In this document: one piece after another, positions 50,346 through 58,166 of the stretch
Position numbering within the stretch: position 1 is the first letter of the stretch
Layout: every line of letters starts with the position of its first letter
Assembly (NCBI GenBank): GCA_902769805.1
Contig: CACXQL010000004.1
Span: forward strand, 1 to 59,343
Length of the DNA stretch: 59,343 bases
DNA from: an uncultured Prevotellaceae bacterium
GTDB taxonomy: Bacteria; Bacteroidota; Bacteroidia; Bacteroidales; Bacteroidaceae
Direction of reading: 5' to 3'
The notes under the pieces: model-generated
Databases searched by the model: none
Seen by the model: the letters and a program-made list of their open reading frames with translations, nothing else
Told to the model about the DNA's origin: nothing
Made by a program: the position numbers and the translations under genes

Positions 50346-51134
50346 ATGAAAGAAACATCTTCGAAACAAGCATTAAGCCTTAAAACACTGACAAAAAGTT
50401 CTGTATGGGATATCCAGGAAAATGACGTATTGCGAATGCTGGATAGTGGTAGTAAGGATGCAGAGATAAAAGATAACCTACGGCATTATGTAGATATTAT
50501 TCGCTCAGCCTTCAGCATTGAAGAGTTGAAAGAAGATAAGGCTCCCATCCGGAAATCGTATGAAAAACAAGGATATAAAGTTGGAGTTGTAACACTGGAT
50601 GAGAATAATAAGGTTATATGGGCAGTCCGTAAGCGTCCTATCCTTCGCGTCACAGACTTGACGTATGAGAACATACGCCATATCTCCGCCTCTAAACTCA
50701 TAGAGGTCCTGGAGCGTAACTTTGGTGGCGGATGGGATTCTCTGTCCCAATCTATTCAGGATATTATCGAGAGTGGTTTTGATGTCTCCACCACTACTCT
50801 TCCCAAGGATCGCCTGCATAAGAAAGGTGGTATGTATGAAAAGAAAGTCGCTGACGGCTATGAAGTCCTTGAAGTAGAGAAAGGTACATGGGTGGAAGCT
50901 ATCTTTGCGAAGTTAAAGCCAGAGACCATTAAACCTAGGATGAAGTTTGACTCTCTGGATGATGCTGAAGACATGGATGAGGAAGAGCATTTCAATAATC
51001 AGGAGGAGGAAGAGGAAATTGACGAGTTCAATGAAGATGATATCAATGAGGATAATTATCGCACCACATTCGAGATAGAAGCCGATCCCGACGAGGAGGC
51101 GGAAGAACTCTCTGAGTTTGGTAGCGAAGAGTAA
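50346..51134 (+). CDS. Hypothetical protein with acidic C-terminal tail (262 aa)
   Basis: No named family recognised. Residues ~1-190 are mixed alpha/beta with basic patches (KPAIRK, RKRPILRVTDLTYENIRHISASKLIEVLERNFGGGWDSLSQSIQDII). The segment RLHKKGGMYEKKVADGYEVLEVEKGTWVEAIFAKLKP resembles a small beta-barrel. From ~205 to 262 it is almost pure Asp/Glu (MDEEEHFNNQEEEEEIDEF), likely disordered. The layout recalls nucleic-acid- or chaperone-associated proteins with acidic tails, but that is guesswork. Single-gene transcript with its own promoter, ending ahead of the pyrophosphatase gene. Confidence 0.7.
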   Translation: MKETSSKQALSLKTLTKSSVWDIQENDVLRMLDSGSKDAEIKDNLRHYVDIIRSAFSIEELKEDKAPIRKSYEKQGYKVGVVTLDENNKVIWAVRKRPILRVTDLTYENIRHISASKLIEVLERNFGGGWDSLSQSIQDIIESGFDVSTTTLPKDRLHKKGGMYEKKVADGYEVLEVEKGTWVEAIFAKLKPETIKPRMKFDSLDDAEDMDEEEHFNNQEEEEEIDEFNEDDINEDNYRTTFEIEADPDEEAEELSEFGSEE

Positions 51135-51137
51135 TCC

Positions 51138-51172
51138 TAACTTTAAACATTAAACATTAAACTTTAAACTAA
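51138..51172 (+). repeat. Simple spacer repeat (TTAAACAT)n
   Basis: Runs as aactttaaacattaaacatt and on through aaactttaaactaaaaac: degenerate 7-8 base units filling the 47-base gap before hppA. Confidence 0.6.
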
Positions 51173-51181
51173 AAACATAGT

Positions 51182-53368
51182 ATGAATATTCCAAGTGTAT
51201 TTTGGCTCGTTCCCATTGCCTCCGTTGTGGCATTGGGAATGGCATGGTACTTCTTCAAGAGCATGATGAAGTCTGACGAGGGGACACCTCGTATGCGTGA
51301 GATTGCACTCTATGTACGTAAAGGTGCTATGGCATACCTGAAACAGCAGTACAAAGTCGTCGCCATCGTCTTTGTCGTCCTCTGTGCCCTGTTCTCCTTC
51401 ATGGCGTATGTACTCCATGTACAGAATCCATGGGTTCCGTTTGCATTCCTAACTGGTGGTCTCTTTTCTGGTTTAGCAGGTTTCTTTGGCATGAAGACAG
51501 CCACCTATGCCTCTGCCCGTACGGCTAATGCAGCCCGTAAGAGTCTGGACGGTGGCTTGAAAGTGGCTTTCCGTTCTGGTGCCGTCATGGGTCTCACCGT
51601 CGTAGGTCTTGGCTTGTTGGATATCGCATGCTGGTTTGTGGCATTGAACGGACTGACAGACGACAGTCTAATTTCTATCACAACGACTATGCTGACCTTT
51701 GGTATGGGTGCTTCTACACAGGCGCTCTTTGCTCGTGTCGGAGGTGGTATCTATACGAAAGCTGCTGATGTCGGTGCGGATATCGTAGGTAAGGTGGAGG
51801 CAGATATTCCTGAAGATGATCCTCGCAACCCAGCTACCATCGCTGACAATGTAGGTGACAATGTGGGTGATGTCGCAGGTATGGGTGCCGACCTCTATGA
51901 GAGCTATTGTGGTAGTGTCCTTTCAACAGCTGCCCTTGGTGCTGCAGCCTTTGGCGTGGCAGGTCTTGAGATACAGTTGAAGGCTGTCATTGCACCGATG
52001 CTGATAGCCGCCGTTGGTGTGTTCCTCTCACTCTTCGGTATATTCCTGGTAAGGACGAAGGAAGGTGCTACGATGAAGGATCTGCTCCGATCACTATCAT
52101 TAGGAACTAACGTGAGTGCTGTGCTCATCGCCATTGCCACTTTCGGAATCCTTTATTTCTTAGGTATCGAGAACTGGTTAGGTCTCTCCTTCTCTGTTAT
52201 CTCAGGCTTGGCTGCAGGTGTGATTATCGGTCAGGCAACGGAATACTATACCTCTCACAGCTACAAGCCTACCCAGAAGATTTCCGAGGCAGGTCAGACA
52301 GGTGCTGCTACCGTTATTATTAAAGGTATTGGTACGGGTATGATTTCTACCTGTATTCCAGTCATCACCATTGGTGTTGCCATCATGATGAGTTATCTCT
52401 GTGCCAACGGCTTCGACCTCTCGATGTCATCTGAGAGCCTGTCGCATGGTCTCTATGGTATCGGTATCGCTGCAGTTGGTATGCTCTCCACGCTGGGTAT
52501 CACTCTGGCTACAGATGCTTACGGACCTATTGCCGACAATGCAGGCGGTAATGCTGAGATGTGTCAGCTGGGCGAAGAGGTACGCCATCGTACTGATGCC
52601 CTCGATGCACTTGGTAACACTACCGCAGCGACTGGTAAAGGCTTCGCCATTGGTTCTGCTGCCCTTACTGCCCTCGCCCTGTTGGCTTCGTATATCGAGG
52701 AAATAAAGATAGCCATGGAACGTGCCGGTGAGACACTGACGAATGTTGCAGGTCAGACCATCTCCGCTGCTGATGCCACTATTCCTGATTTCATGAATTA
52801 CTTCCAGATAAACCTCATGAACCCCAGAGTGATTGTTGGTGCCTTCATCGGTGCTATGGCAGCATTCCTCTTCTGTGGTATGACCATGGAGGCTGTAGGC
52901 CGCGCTGCTGAGAAGATGGTACAGGAGGTTCGTCGTCAGTTCCGTGAGATTGCAGGTATCCTCGAGGGTACAGGTACGCCTGACTATGGACGTTGTGTGG
53001 AAATCTCCACTCGTGCTGCCCAGCATGAGATGATTATCCCGTCCATCCTTGCTATCGTTATTCCTATCCTCGTAGGTATCATCCTCGGTGTTGCTGGTGT
53101 CCTCGGACTGCTTGTCGGTGGACTGGCTGGCGGTTTCACCTTGGCAGTCTTTATGGCGAATGCTGGCGGTGCATGGGACAACGCCAAGAAGAATATCGAG
53201 GAAGGTGCCTTTGGTGGCAAGGGGTCCTTTGCCCATAAGGCATGTATCGTCGGCGACACTGTCGGTGATCCGTTCAAAGACACTTCTGGTCCGTCCTTGA
53301 ATATCCTCATTAAGTTGATGTCTATGGTCAGCATTGTGATGGCTGGACTAACCATTGCATTCATGTAA
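51182..53368 (+). CDS. hppA: Membrane-bound ion-translocating pyrophosphatase (K+-dependent type)
   Basis: 728 aa, 15-17 membrane helices. Couples pyrophosphate hydrolysis to Na+ and/or H+ export. Substrate site DVGADIVGKVEADIPEDDPRNPATIADNVGDNVGDVAGMGADLYESY near residues 195-240, second acidic cluster ATDAYGPIADNAGGNAEM near 440-460, C-terminal GDTVGDPFKDTSGPSLN. In GNTTAATGKGFAIGSAAL the residue after NTTA is Ala where K+-independent enzymes carry Lys, so it should be a K+-dependent, Na+-pumping-capable member. Complete, ends at a strong terminator. Confidence 0.93.
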   Translation: MNIPSVFWLVPIASVVALGMAWYFFKSMMKSDEGTPRMREIALYVRKGAMAYLKQQYKVVAIVFVVLCALFSFMAYVLHVQNPWVPFAFLTGGLFSGLAGFFGMKTATYASARTANAARKSLDGGLKVAFRSGAVMGLTVVGLGLLDIACWFVALNGLTDDSLISITTTMLTFGMGASTQALFARVGGGIYTKAADVGADIVGKVEADIPEDDPRNPATIADNVGDNVGDVAGMGADLYESYCGSVLSTAALGAAAFGVAGLEIQLKAVIAPMLIAAVGVFLSLFGIFLVRTKEGATMKDLLRSLSLGTNVSAVLIAIATFGILYFLGIENWLGLSFSVISGLAAGVIIGQATEYYTSHSYKPTQKISEAGQTGAATVIIKGIGTGMISTCIPVITIGVAIMMSYLCANGFDLSMSSESLSHGLYGIGIAAVGMLSTLGITLATDAYGPIADNAGGNAEMCQLGEEVRHRTDALDALGNTTAATGKGFAIGSAALTALALLASYIEEIKIAMERAGETLTNVAGQTISAADATIPDFMNYFQINLMNPRVIVGAFIGAMAAFLFCGMTMEAVGRAAEKMVQEVRRQFREIAGILEGTGTPDYGRCVEISTRAAQHEMIIPSILAIVIPILVGIILGVAGVLGLLVGGLAGGFTLAVFMANAGGAWDNAKKNIEEGAFGGKGSFAHKACIVGDTVGDPFKDTSGPSLNILIKLMSMVSIVMAGLTIAFM

Positions 53369-53394
53369 GAAACACCAGAAACAATCAAATAATC

Positions 53395-53425
53395 AAGGCT
53401 CCGAATAAATCTTCGGAGCCTTTTT
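53395..53425 (+). terminator. Terminator after hppA
   Basis: Stem aaggctccga / ttcggagcctt with loop ataaatc region, followed by tttttc. Confidence 0.8.
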
Positions 53426-53455
53426 CTTACTTTTTTGAAAAAAGTCATTGAAAAG

Positions 53456-53487
53456 TTTGTGGGAATGAAAAATAGTTAGTACCTTTG
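53456..53487 (+). promoter_or_regulatory. Promoter of tRNA-Lys
   Basis: TTTG (53456-53459), 20 bases, TACCTTTG (53480-53487), 20 bases before the tRNA. Confidence 0.8.
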
Positions 53488-53506
53488 CAGCCGCAAATAA
53501 GATGAT

Positions 53507-53579
53507 GCACCCGTAGCTCAGTTGGTAGAGCACCTGACTCTTAATCAGGGTGTCCAGGGTTCGAACCCCTGCGGGTGTA
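53507..53579 (+). tRNA. tRNA-Lys (CTT)
   Basis: Acceptor GCACCCG pairs with CGGGTGT (53572-53578, one G-U). D arm GCTCAGTTGGTAGAGC, anticodon stem CTGAC/ATCAG-type enclosing CTCTTAA with anticodon CTT, T arm CCAGGGTTCGAACCCCTG. CCA not encoded. Confidence 0.93.
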
Positions 53580-53586
53580 CAAGAGA

Positions 53587-53604
53587 GACAAACGCAAGTT
53601 TGTC
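53587..53604 (+). terminator. Terminator of tRNA-Lys
   Basis: Perfect stem gacaaac / gtttgtc, loop gcaa, then ttttcttttttat. Confidence 0.75.
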
Positions 53605-53619
53605 TTTTCTTTTTTATGA

Positions 53620-53751
53620 TGTCTTTATGCCGTGTTCTTTCGTTCATCGTTGCAACTTTTCGCATCGTTCATACGTCTAACCGATAACAAGTTCGGTTTC
53701 GAGGCAGAAACGGAATGGGTGAAGGTCATTGAGGCTATAGGCAAGGAGTAA
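53620..53751 (+). pseudogene. Possible gene remnant downstream of tRNA-Lys
   Basis: A frame open from about 53620 to the TAA at 53749-53751 encodes ...FIRLTDNKFGFEAETEW then VKVIEAIGKE. It has no start codon or ribosome site and the composition looks like a protein C terminus. Position after a tRNA fits the debris of an integrated element, but no integrase or att duplication is visible. Family not recognised. Confidence 0.3.
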
Positions 53752-53912
53752 AATAAATATTCTATGAAAGACCAAAGAATCCACAAGACTTCTCAGTCCT
53801 GCGGATTTCTTTTTGACCTTCGACCTTTGACCTTCGACTACCGTCGAAGTTACTTCCGCATTCCCGAACTACGTTCGCCTACCCGTAGCCTTTCGAGAAA
53901 ATTCAAATAAAA
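53752..53912. repeat. Gene-free spacer with tandem 14-bp repeat
   Basis: Between the remnant and the Dcu promoter lie an imperfect hairpin (aatccacaaga...tcctgcggatt followed by tcttttt, 53778-53814), two adjacent copies of tttgaccttcgacc (53812-53825 and 53826-53838) and a short cttcgac...gtcgaag inversion. No gene. Confidence 0.5.
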
Positions 53913-53944
53913 TTTGGTTTTCTTCTCACTTATTCGTAACTTTG
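53913..53944 (+). promoter_or_regulatory. Promoter of the Dcu transporter gene
   Basis: TTTG (53913-53916), 20 bases, TAACTTTG (53937-53944), 31 bases before the ATG. Fully consensus. Confidence 0.75.
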
Positions 53945-53975
53945 TCGACAAATAATACTAATAACTGAAAACGAT

Positions 53976-55421
53976 ATGGATATTTTGATGATTCTTCAGC
54001 TCTTCATCGTATTAGGAGCTTTATGGGTAGGTTCCCGTTATGGCAGTCTTGCCCTTGGTGCTATTTCAGGTATCGGACTGGCACTCTTGGTTTTCGGTTT
54101 CGGACTGAAACCAGGTAATCCCCCTACCGATGTGATATACATTATTATCGCTGCCGTTACCTGTGCTGGTATCATGCAGGCATCGGGAGGTATGGACTGG
54201 TTGATACAGATAGCCGAGCGGTTATTACGTAAGCATCCTGACCGTATCACTTTCCTCGCTCCGCTGTGTACATTCTTCCTGACAGTACTGGTTGGTACAG
54301 GACACGTGGTATATACCTTGATGCCCATTATCTGTGATATTGCGTTAAAGAAAGGAATCCGTCCTGAACGACCCTGTGGTGTCGCTTCTATCGCCTCGCA
54401 GGTGGGTATCACCTGTTCTCCTATCGCTGCAGCCGTAGTCGCCTTTGTGACGATATCGAATGCCAACCATTTTGACATCAGTATACCGGGTGTGCTGATG
54501 ATCTCCATCCCCGCCTGTCTCTGTGGCTTGATGGCTGCTGCCGCTGCTTCTTATCATCGCGGACTCGATCTCGACAAAGACCCTCGTTTCCAGGCAAAGC
54601 TAAAAGACCCTGCACAATATGAGTATATCTATGGCGGCTCGGCTACAACCTTAGATAAGCATATCCCACAGTCGTCAAAGAATGCGGTATTCATCTTCTT
54701 AGGTGCCCTTGCCGTTATCGTCTTCTTCGCCATCTTCCAGAGTGCCCTGCCAGCCTATGACACCCTACGTGCCGTGAAAGGTGCCGACCCCTTAGTAGTC
54801 AGTGACTCTGTTACGCTGACAGCTGATCAGTTGGTGAAGGCAAAGATTTCTGTTGCGGGATTGACAGAGACTTTCAAGAAACCGCTTGCTATGAACCTCG
54901 TCATCCAGATTGTGATGATTATGGCAGCAGCTCTGATGATTATCTTCTGCAAGGCATCACCTAAGAAGGCTGTGGCTGGTCCTGTGTGGCAGTCTGGTAT
55001 GGTTGCCGTCGTCGCCATCTATGGTATCGCCTGGCTTGCCGACACCTATTTCTCTAATTATATGGATACGATGCAGGCGATGCTTGCCGATGTCGTAAAG
55101 GAGTTTCCCTGGTCTATCGCCATCGTGTTCTTCCTAGTATCTGTACTGATCAACTCACAGGGAGCCGTCGTCGTTGCCATGTTACCTCTCGCCTACTCTC
55201 TGGGTATTGCAGGTCCCGTACTCCTGGGTGTACTCCCCAGCGTCTATGGTTATTTCTTCATCCCGAACTATCCTTCAGATATTGCAACGGTGAACTTCGA
55301 CCGTTCGGGCACGACAGTGATAGGTAAATACTTGCTCAACCACTCCTTTATGATGCCAGGTCTGGTGTGTGTGTTCACCTCTACTATTGTCGCCTATCTG
55401 TTGTCGATGATATTCTATTAA
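53976..55421 (+). CDS. Anaerobic C4-dicarboxylate transporter (DcuA/DcuB family)
   Basis: 481 aa, around 12 membrane helices. Exchanges succinate, fumarate, malate or aspartate across the inner membrane during anaerobic growth. Family signatures: GLKPGNPPTDVIYIIIAAVTCAGIMQASGGMDWLI at 45-79, LCTFFLTVLVGTGHVVYTLMPII near 98-120, and the C-terminal FFIPNYPSDIATVNFDRSGTTVIGKYLLNHSFMMPG. Dcu members cannot be separated further here. Fits the succinate/propionate fermentation suggested by the mmd operon. Own promoter and terminator. Confidence 0.92.
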   Translation: MDILMILQLFIVLGALWVGSRYGSLALGAISGIGLALLVFGFGLKPGNPPTDVIYIIIAAVTCAGIMQASGGMDWLIQIAERLLRKHPDRITFLAPLCTFFLTVLVGTGHVVYTLMPIICDIALKKGIRPERPCGVASIASQVGITCSPIAAAVVAFVTISNANHFDISIPGVLMISIPACLCGLMAAAAASYHRGLDLDKDPRFQAKLKDPAQYEYIYGGSATTLDKHIPQSSKNAVFIFLGALAVIVFFAIFQSALPAYDTLRAVKGADPLVVSDSVTLTADQLVKAKISVAGLTETFKKPLAMNLVIQIVMIMAAALMIIFCKASPKKAVAGPVWQSGMVAVVAIYGIAWLADTYFSNYMDTMQAMLADVVKEFPWSIAIVFFLVSVLINSQGAVVVAMLPLAYSLGIAGPVLLGVLPSVYGYFFIPNYPSDIATVNFDRSGTTVIGKYLLNHSFMMPGLVCVFTSTIVAYLLSMIFY

Positions 55422-55441
55422 TAAGAATCCATCCATCATAA

Positions 55442-55472
55442 AAGGCTCCCCACAACGAGGAGCCTTTTCTTT
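55442..55472 (+). terminator. Terminator after the Dcu gene
   Basis: Stem aaggctcc / ggagcctt around ccacaacga, followed by ttctttttt. It also overlaps the 3' side of the convergent HU-LysM gene. Confidence 0.8.
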
Positions 55473-55473
55473 T

Positions 55474-56586
55474 TTAATTTCTTTTCTTCCACTTCAGTTT
55501 GGGAACATTGACGATCTGTCCTTCTTTCAGTATGGAGTCAGGTTTCATGCCATTATATACTTCCATATAGCAGGACATACCCTCGCCTAACTCGCGGCGG
55601 GCGATACGTGCCAAGGTCTCCCCTTTACGGGCTTTCACCTCATGGTCGGTTCCTATAATATGATAGGCACCTGTACGCACACGGATATCCATTGCCTCAT
55701 ATTTCTTCCAGAAAGGCTCCTCGTCTTTCTTCGTTTCTGCCGCAGGCTGTTCTTCTTTCTTCGACTCTGGTGCTGGTTGCTCAGTTTCAGGAAGTTTCTC
55801 AATAGCGGTGGCTGTCGTGTCTGCTGACATATCTTCGATGCTGTCTGTCGCTATCACGTCAGGAGCAGTGGTAGGCTTTTCTTTTGCAAAGTCGAAAAAA
55901 TCTTCATGATGTGCATACCAATATCCTCCGTATGCTGATGCGGCCATCAGTGCCAGTGTCAGGAGAATATAGCCCAAGACTTTCAGCCAAGAACCGGATG
56001 ATTCATCATCTTCATAATATATTGGTTCCTCTCGTTGAGGTTCTTCTTGAGGAATCTCTTCTTTTTCATCTTCTACAAGTTCTAATAACGGTTGCTGTTG
56101 AGCTGTTGGTTCAGTAGGTTCAATGGGATCAGTGGGGTTAATGGGATCAGTGGGGTTAATGGGGTTAATGGGCACTTCAGGCTTTTCTATGGGTTCCTCT
56201 TCCATACGCTCCACCTCTGCCAGCTCCTCTTCTGTAAGGTCATCGGCAAGGTCGTCAAACTCCACGCCTTCATTGAGGATGACGGTCTCGAACTGGGAGA
56301 AAGGTTTGTTTACCAGTTCTTTCATGGTGGCATCAGGTGTGAAGGTCACCTTCGCATGACTGTCAATCATCACACGCTCACCGGTACGTACACTCACACT
56401 CTCACGTGCTTCTACACGAATCATCTTAAAGGTACCCAGTCCCTTGACTTTTACCAGTCCCTCACTATCCAGCTTTTGCTGGATGATCTCAAACATGACT
56501 GCAGCAAACTGGTTGGCTTCCTTTTGCGACAGCTTATTCTTATCTACGAGGATCCTCGCAATCTCTTGTATCGTCAGCTTACCCAT
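55474..56586 (-). CDS. Membrane-anchored HU-family protein with LysM domain
   Basis: 370 aa with an unusual order. Residues 1-95: HU/IHF-like DNA-binding fold (MGKLTIQEIARILVDKNKLSQKEANQF; VKVKGLGTFKMIRVEARESVSVRTGERVMIDSHAKVTFTPD). 110-136: acidic. 137-160: tandem Pro-rich repeats (PINPINPTDPINPTDPIEP). 200-222: one hydrophobic helix. 230-300: Lys/Glu-rich linker. 315-365: LysM (HEVKARKGETLARIARRELG...ILKEGQIVNVPKL). I infer the HU part in the cytoplasm and LysM on peptidoglycan. Whether the HU domain binds DNA or another partner is not shown. Starts one base after the small HU gene, in the ftsY-rimO operon. Confidence 0.85.
   Translation of the reverse strand: MGKLTIQEIARILVDKNKLSQKEANQFAAVMFEIIQQKLDSEGLVKVKGLGTFKMIRVEARESVSVRTGERVMIDSHAKVTFTPDATMKELVNKPFSQFETVILNEGVEFDDLADDLTEEELAEVERMEEEPIEKPEVPINPINPTDPINPTDPIEPTEPTAQQQPLLELVEDEKEEIPQEEPQREEPIYYEDDESSGSWLKVLGYILLTLALMAASAYGGYWYAHHEDFFDFAKEKPTTAPDVIATDSIEDMSADTTATAIEKLPETEQPAPESKKEEQPAAETKKDEEPFWKKYEAMDIRVRTGAYHIIGTDHEVKARKGETLARIARRELGEGMSCYMEVYNGMKPDSILKEGQIVNVPKLKWKKRN
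56117..56172. repeat. 18-bp tandem repeat encoding PTDPIN units
   Basis: Plus-strand units gggatcagtggggttaat repeat at least twice with degenerate flanks inside the HU-LysM gene. Such in-frame repeats can change copy number and so linker length. Confidence 0.7.
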
Positions 56587-56587
56587 A

Positions 56588-56869
56588 TCAACGTCCTCCT
56601 TTCAGTTTATCTTTCCATGTCTGATTCGGTTTAAACGTCAATACGAGTTTTGGTGGAACGAGCATGCGCTGTCCACTAGAGGGATTCACTATCACACGTT
56701 CCATCTTTTTCTTAGTTTCGAAGACACCGAAGTTAGGTACGATGACACTGTTGTCCATGACAAAAGCGTCACTCATAGCTGTGACGACATTGTTCACCAG
56801 TTTCTGAGTCGCCTTTTGGTCGTAGCCGGTACGTTCTGACAGTAGACTGATAAATTCCTTGTTATTCAT
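56588..56869 (-). CDS. HU-family DNA-binding protein (93 aa)
   Basis: 93 aa from the ATG at 56869, inside the last codons of rimO (overlap ATGAATAA); upstream in-frame residues would be non-family. HU/IHF fold: NNKEFISLLSERTGYDQKATQKLVNNVVTAM, then VIVPNFGVFETKKKMERVIVNPSSGQRMLVPPKLVLTFKPN with the beta-arm NPSSGQR (HU Pro-loop equivalent). Likely dimerises and bends DNA; a partner for the adjacent membrane HU is plausible. No acidic tail. Confidence 0.9.
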   Translation of the reverse strand: MNNKEFISLLSERTGYDQKATQKLVNNVVTAMSDAFVMDNSVIVPNFGVFETKKKMERVIVNPSSGQRMLVPPKLVLTFKPNQTWKDKLKGGR

Positions 56870-58166
56870 ATTTTGTTGTTGCGTATAAGTCAAATTCTTC
56901 CGCATCCGTTACCTTCACGTCATAGAACGATCCGATAGTCAGTTGCTCATCAATAGGTATTAGTACCTCCGGGTCGACTTCAGGGGAACAGAACTCACTG
57001 CGTCCCACATACCAGTCACCTTCCTGACGGTCGATGATGACGCGAAGTGTCTGTCCAATCTTTTCTGCCTCTATCTCTGCACTGATATTCTGTTGGACTC
57101 GCATCAGGCGGTCTAAACGAGCCTGCTTTACATCCGCAGGAACATCATCCTGATAGTGTTGGGCGGAATACGTCCCGTCCTCTTCGGAATAGGCGAAGGC
57201 ACCCATTCGTTCAAAACAGGCCCATCGCGTGAAATCAAGTAGTTCCTGATAATCCTCATCTGTCTCACCAGGGAAACCAACCATCAAGGTAGTACGTAGA
57301 TGGATACCCGGCACTTCCTCACGGATCTTGTTAATCAATGCGTAAGTCTGCTCTTTTGTCACATGGCGTTGCATGCGCTCCAGCATGTGATCACTGATAT
57401 GCTGGAGGGCAATGTCGAGATAGTTGCACACATTCTTCTTTTCTCTCATCACTTGTAACAGATCCCATGGGAAATGAGCTGGATAGGCATAATGCAGTCG
57501 TATCCATTCTACCCCGTCGATAGCTGCCATCCGTTCAATGAGTTCAGCAATATGTTGCTTGCCGTCGATGTCTATACCATAGTAAGTCAGTTCCTGGGCG
57601 ATGATCTGGAACTCTTTCACTCCCCGCCTTACCAAGGCACGTACCTCATCCAAAATATCATCCATTGGACGACTCTGATGCCTACCCGTAATGATGGGAA
57701 TGGCACAGTAGGCACAATGACGGTCACAGCCTTCACTGATTTTGATATAGGCGTAGTGACTGGGGGTAGTAAGGTGACGGGAGGTGGGTTCGGAGTTCTC
57801 AGAGTTCTCGGAGATATCTGAGAGTAACTGCTTATAGTTGAACTTCCCATACCAGCCGTCCACTTCTGGTATTTCTTTTTCCAAGTCAGCAAGATAACGC
57901 TCAGAAAGACAACCCATTACATAGAGCCTTTCAATTCTACCTTCAGTCTTTTCCTGAGCGAACTCAAGGATGGTATCTATACTTTCCTGCTTGGCATCCT
58001 CGATGAAACCACATGTGTTTATCACCACGATTTCGCCATGAGGATTATCACTGTCATGTGTTATCTGATATCCATGTGATTCAAAGAGTCCCATCAATGT
58101 CTCACTGTCGACGAGATTCTTTGAGCATCCTAATGTGATGAAATCGATGGTTGGTTTCTTATTCAT
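56862..58166 (-). CDS. rimO: Ribosomal protein S12 methylthiotransferase
   Basis: 434 aa radical-SAM enzyme that beta-methylthiolates an Asp of ribosomal protein S12. N-terminal MTTase domain with Cys14, Cys52 and Cys86; radical-SAM CxxxCxxC at Cys147, Cys151, Cys154 (GCDRHCAYC); C-terminal TRAM domain from ~370. A loop insert SENSENSE (119-126) is encoded by the repeat shared with carA and the biotin-carrier gene. Overlaps ftsY by eight bases (ATGAATAA) and the HU gene in the same way. Confidence 0.94.
   Translation of the reverse strand: MNKKPTIDFITLGCSKNLVDSETLMGLFESHGYQITHDSDNPHGEIVVINTCGFIEDAKQESIDTILEFAQEKTEGRIERLYVMGCLSERYLADLEKEIPEVDGWYGKFNYKQLLSDISENSENSEPTSRHLTTPSHYAYIKISEGCDRHCAYCAIPIITGRHQSRPMDDILDEVRALVRRGVKEFQIIAQELTYYGIDIDGKQHIAELIERMAAIDGVEWIRLHYAYPAHFPWDLLQVMREKKNVCNYLDIALQHISDHMLERMQRHVTKEQTYALINKIREEVPGIHLRTTLMVGFPGETDEDYQELLDFTRWACFERMGAFAYSEEDGTYSAQHYQDDVPADVKQARLDRLMRVQQNISAEIEAEKIGQTLRVIIDRQEGDWYVGRSEFCSPEVDPEVLIPIDEQLTIGSFYDVKVTDAEEFDLYATTKYE

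Noticed and set aside
53393-53665. 90-codon minus-strand frame over tRNA-Lys
   Set aside because: It runs through the tRNA itself and its terminator; coding is not credible.
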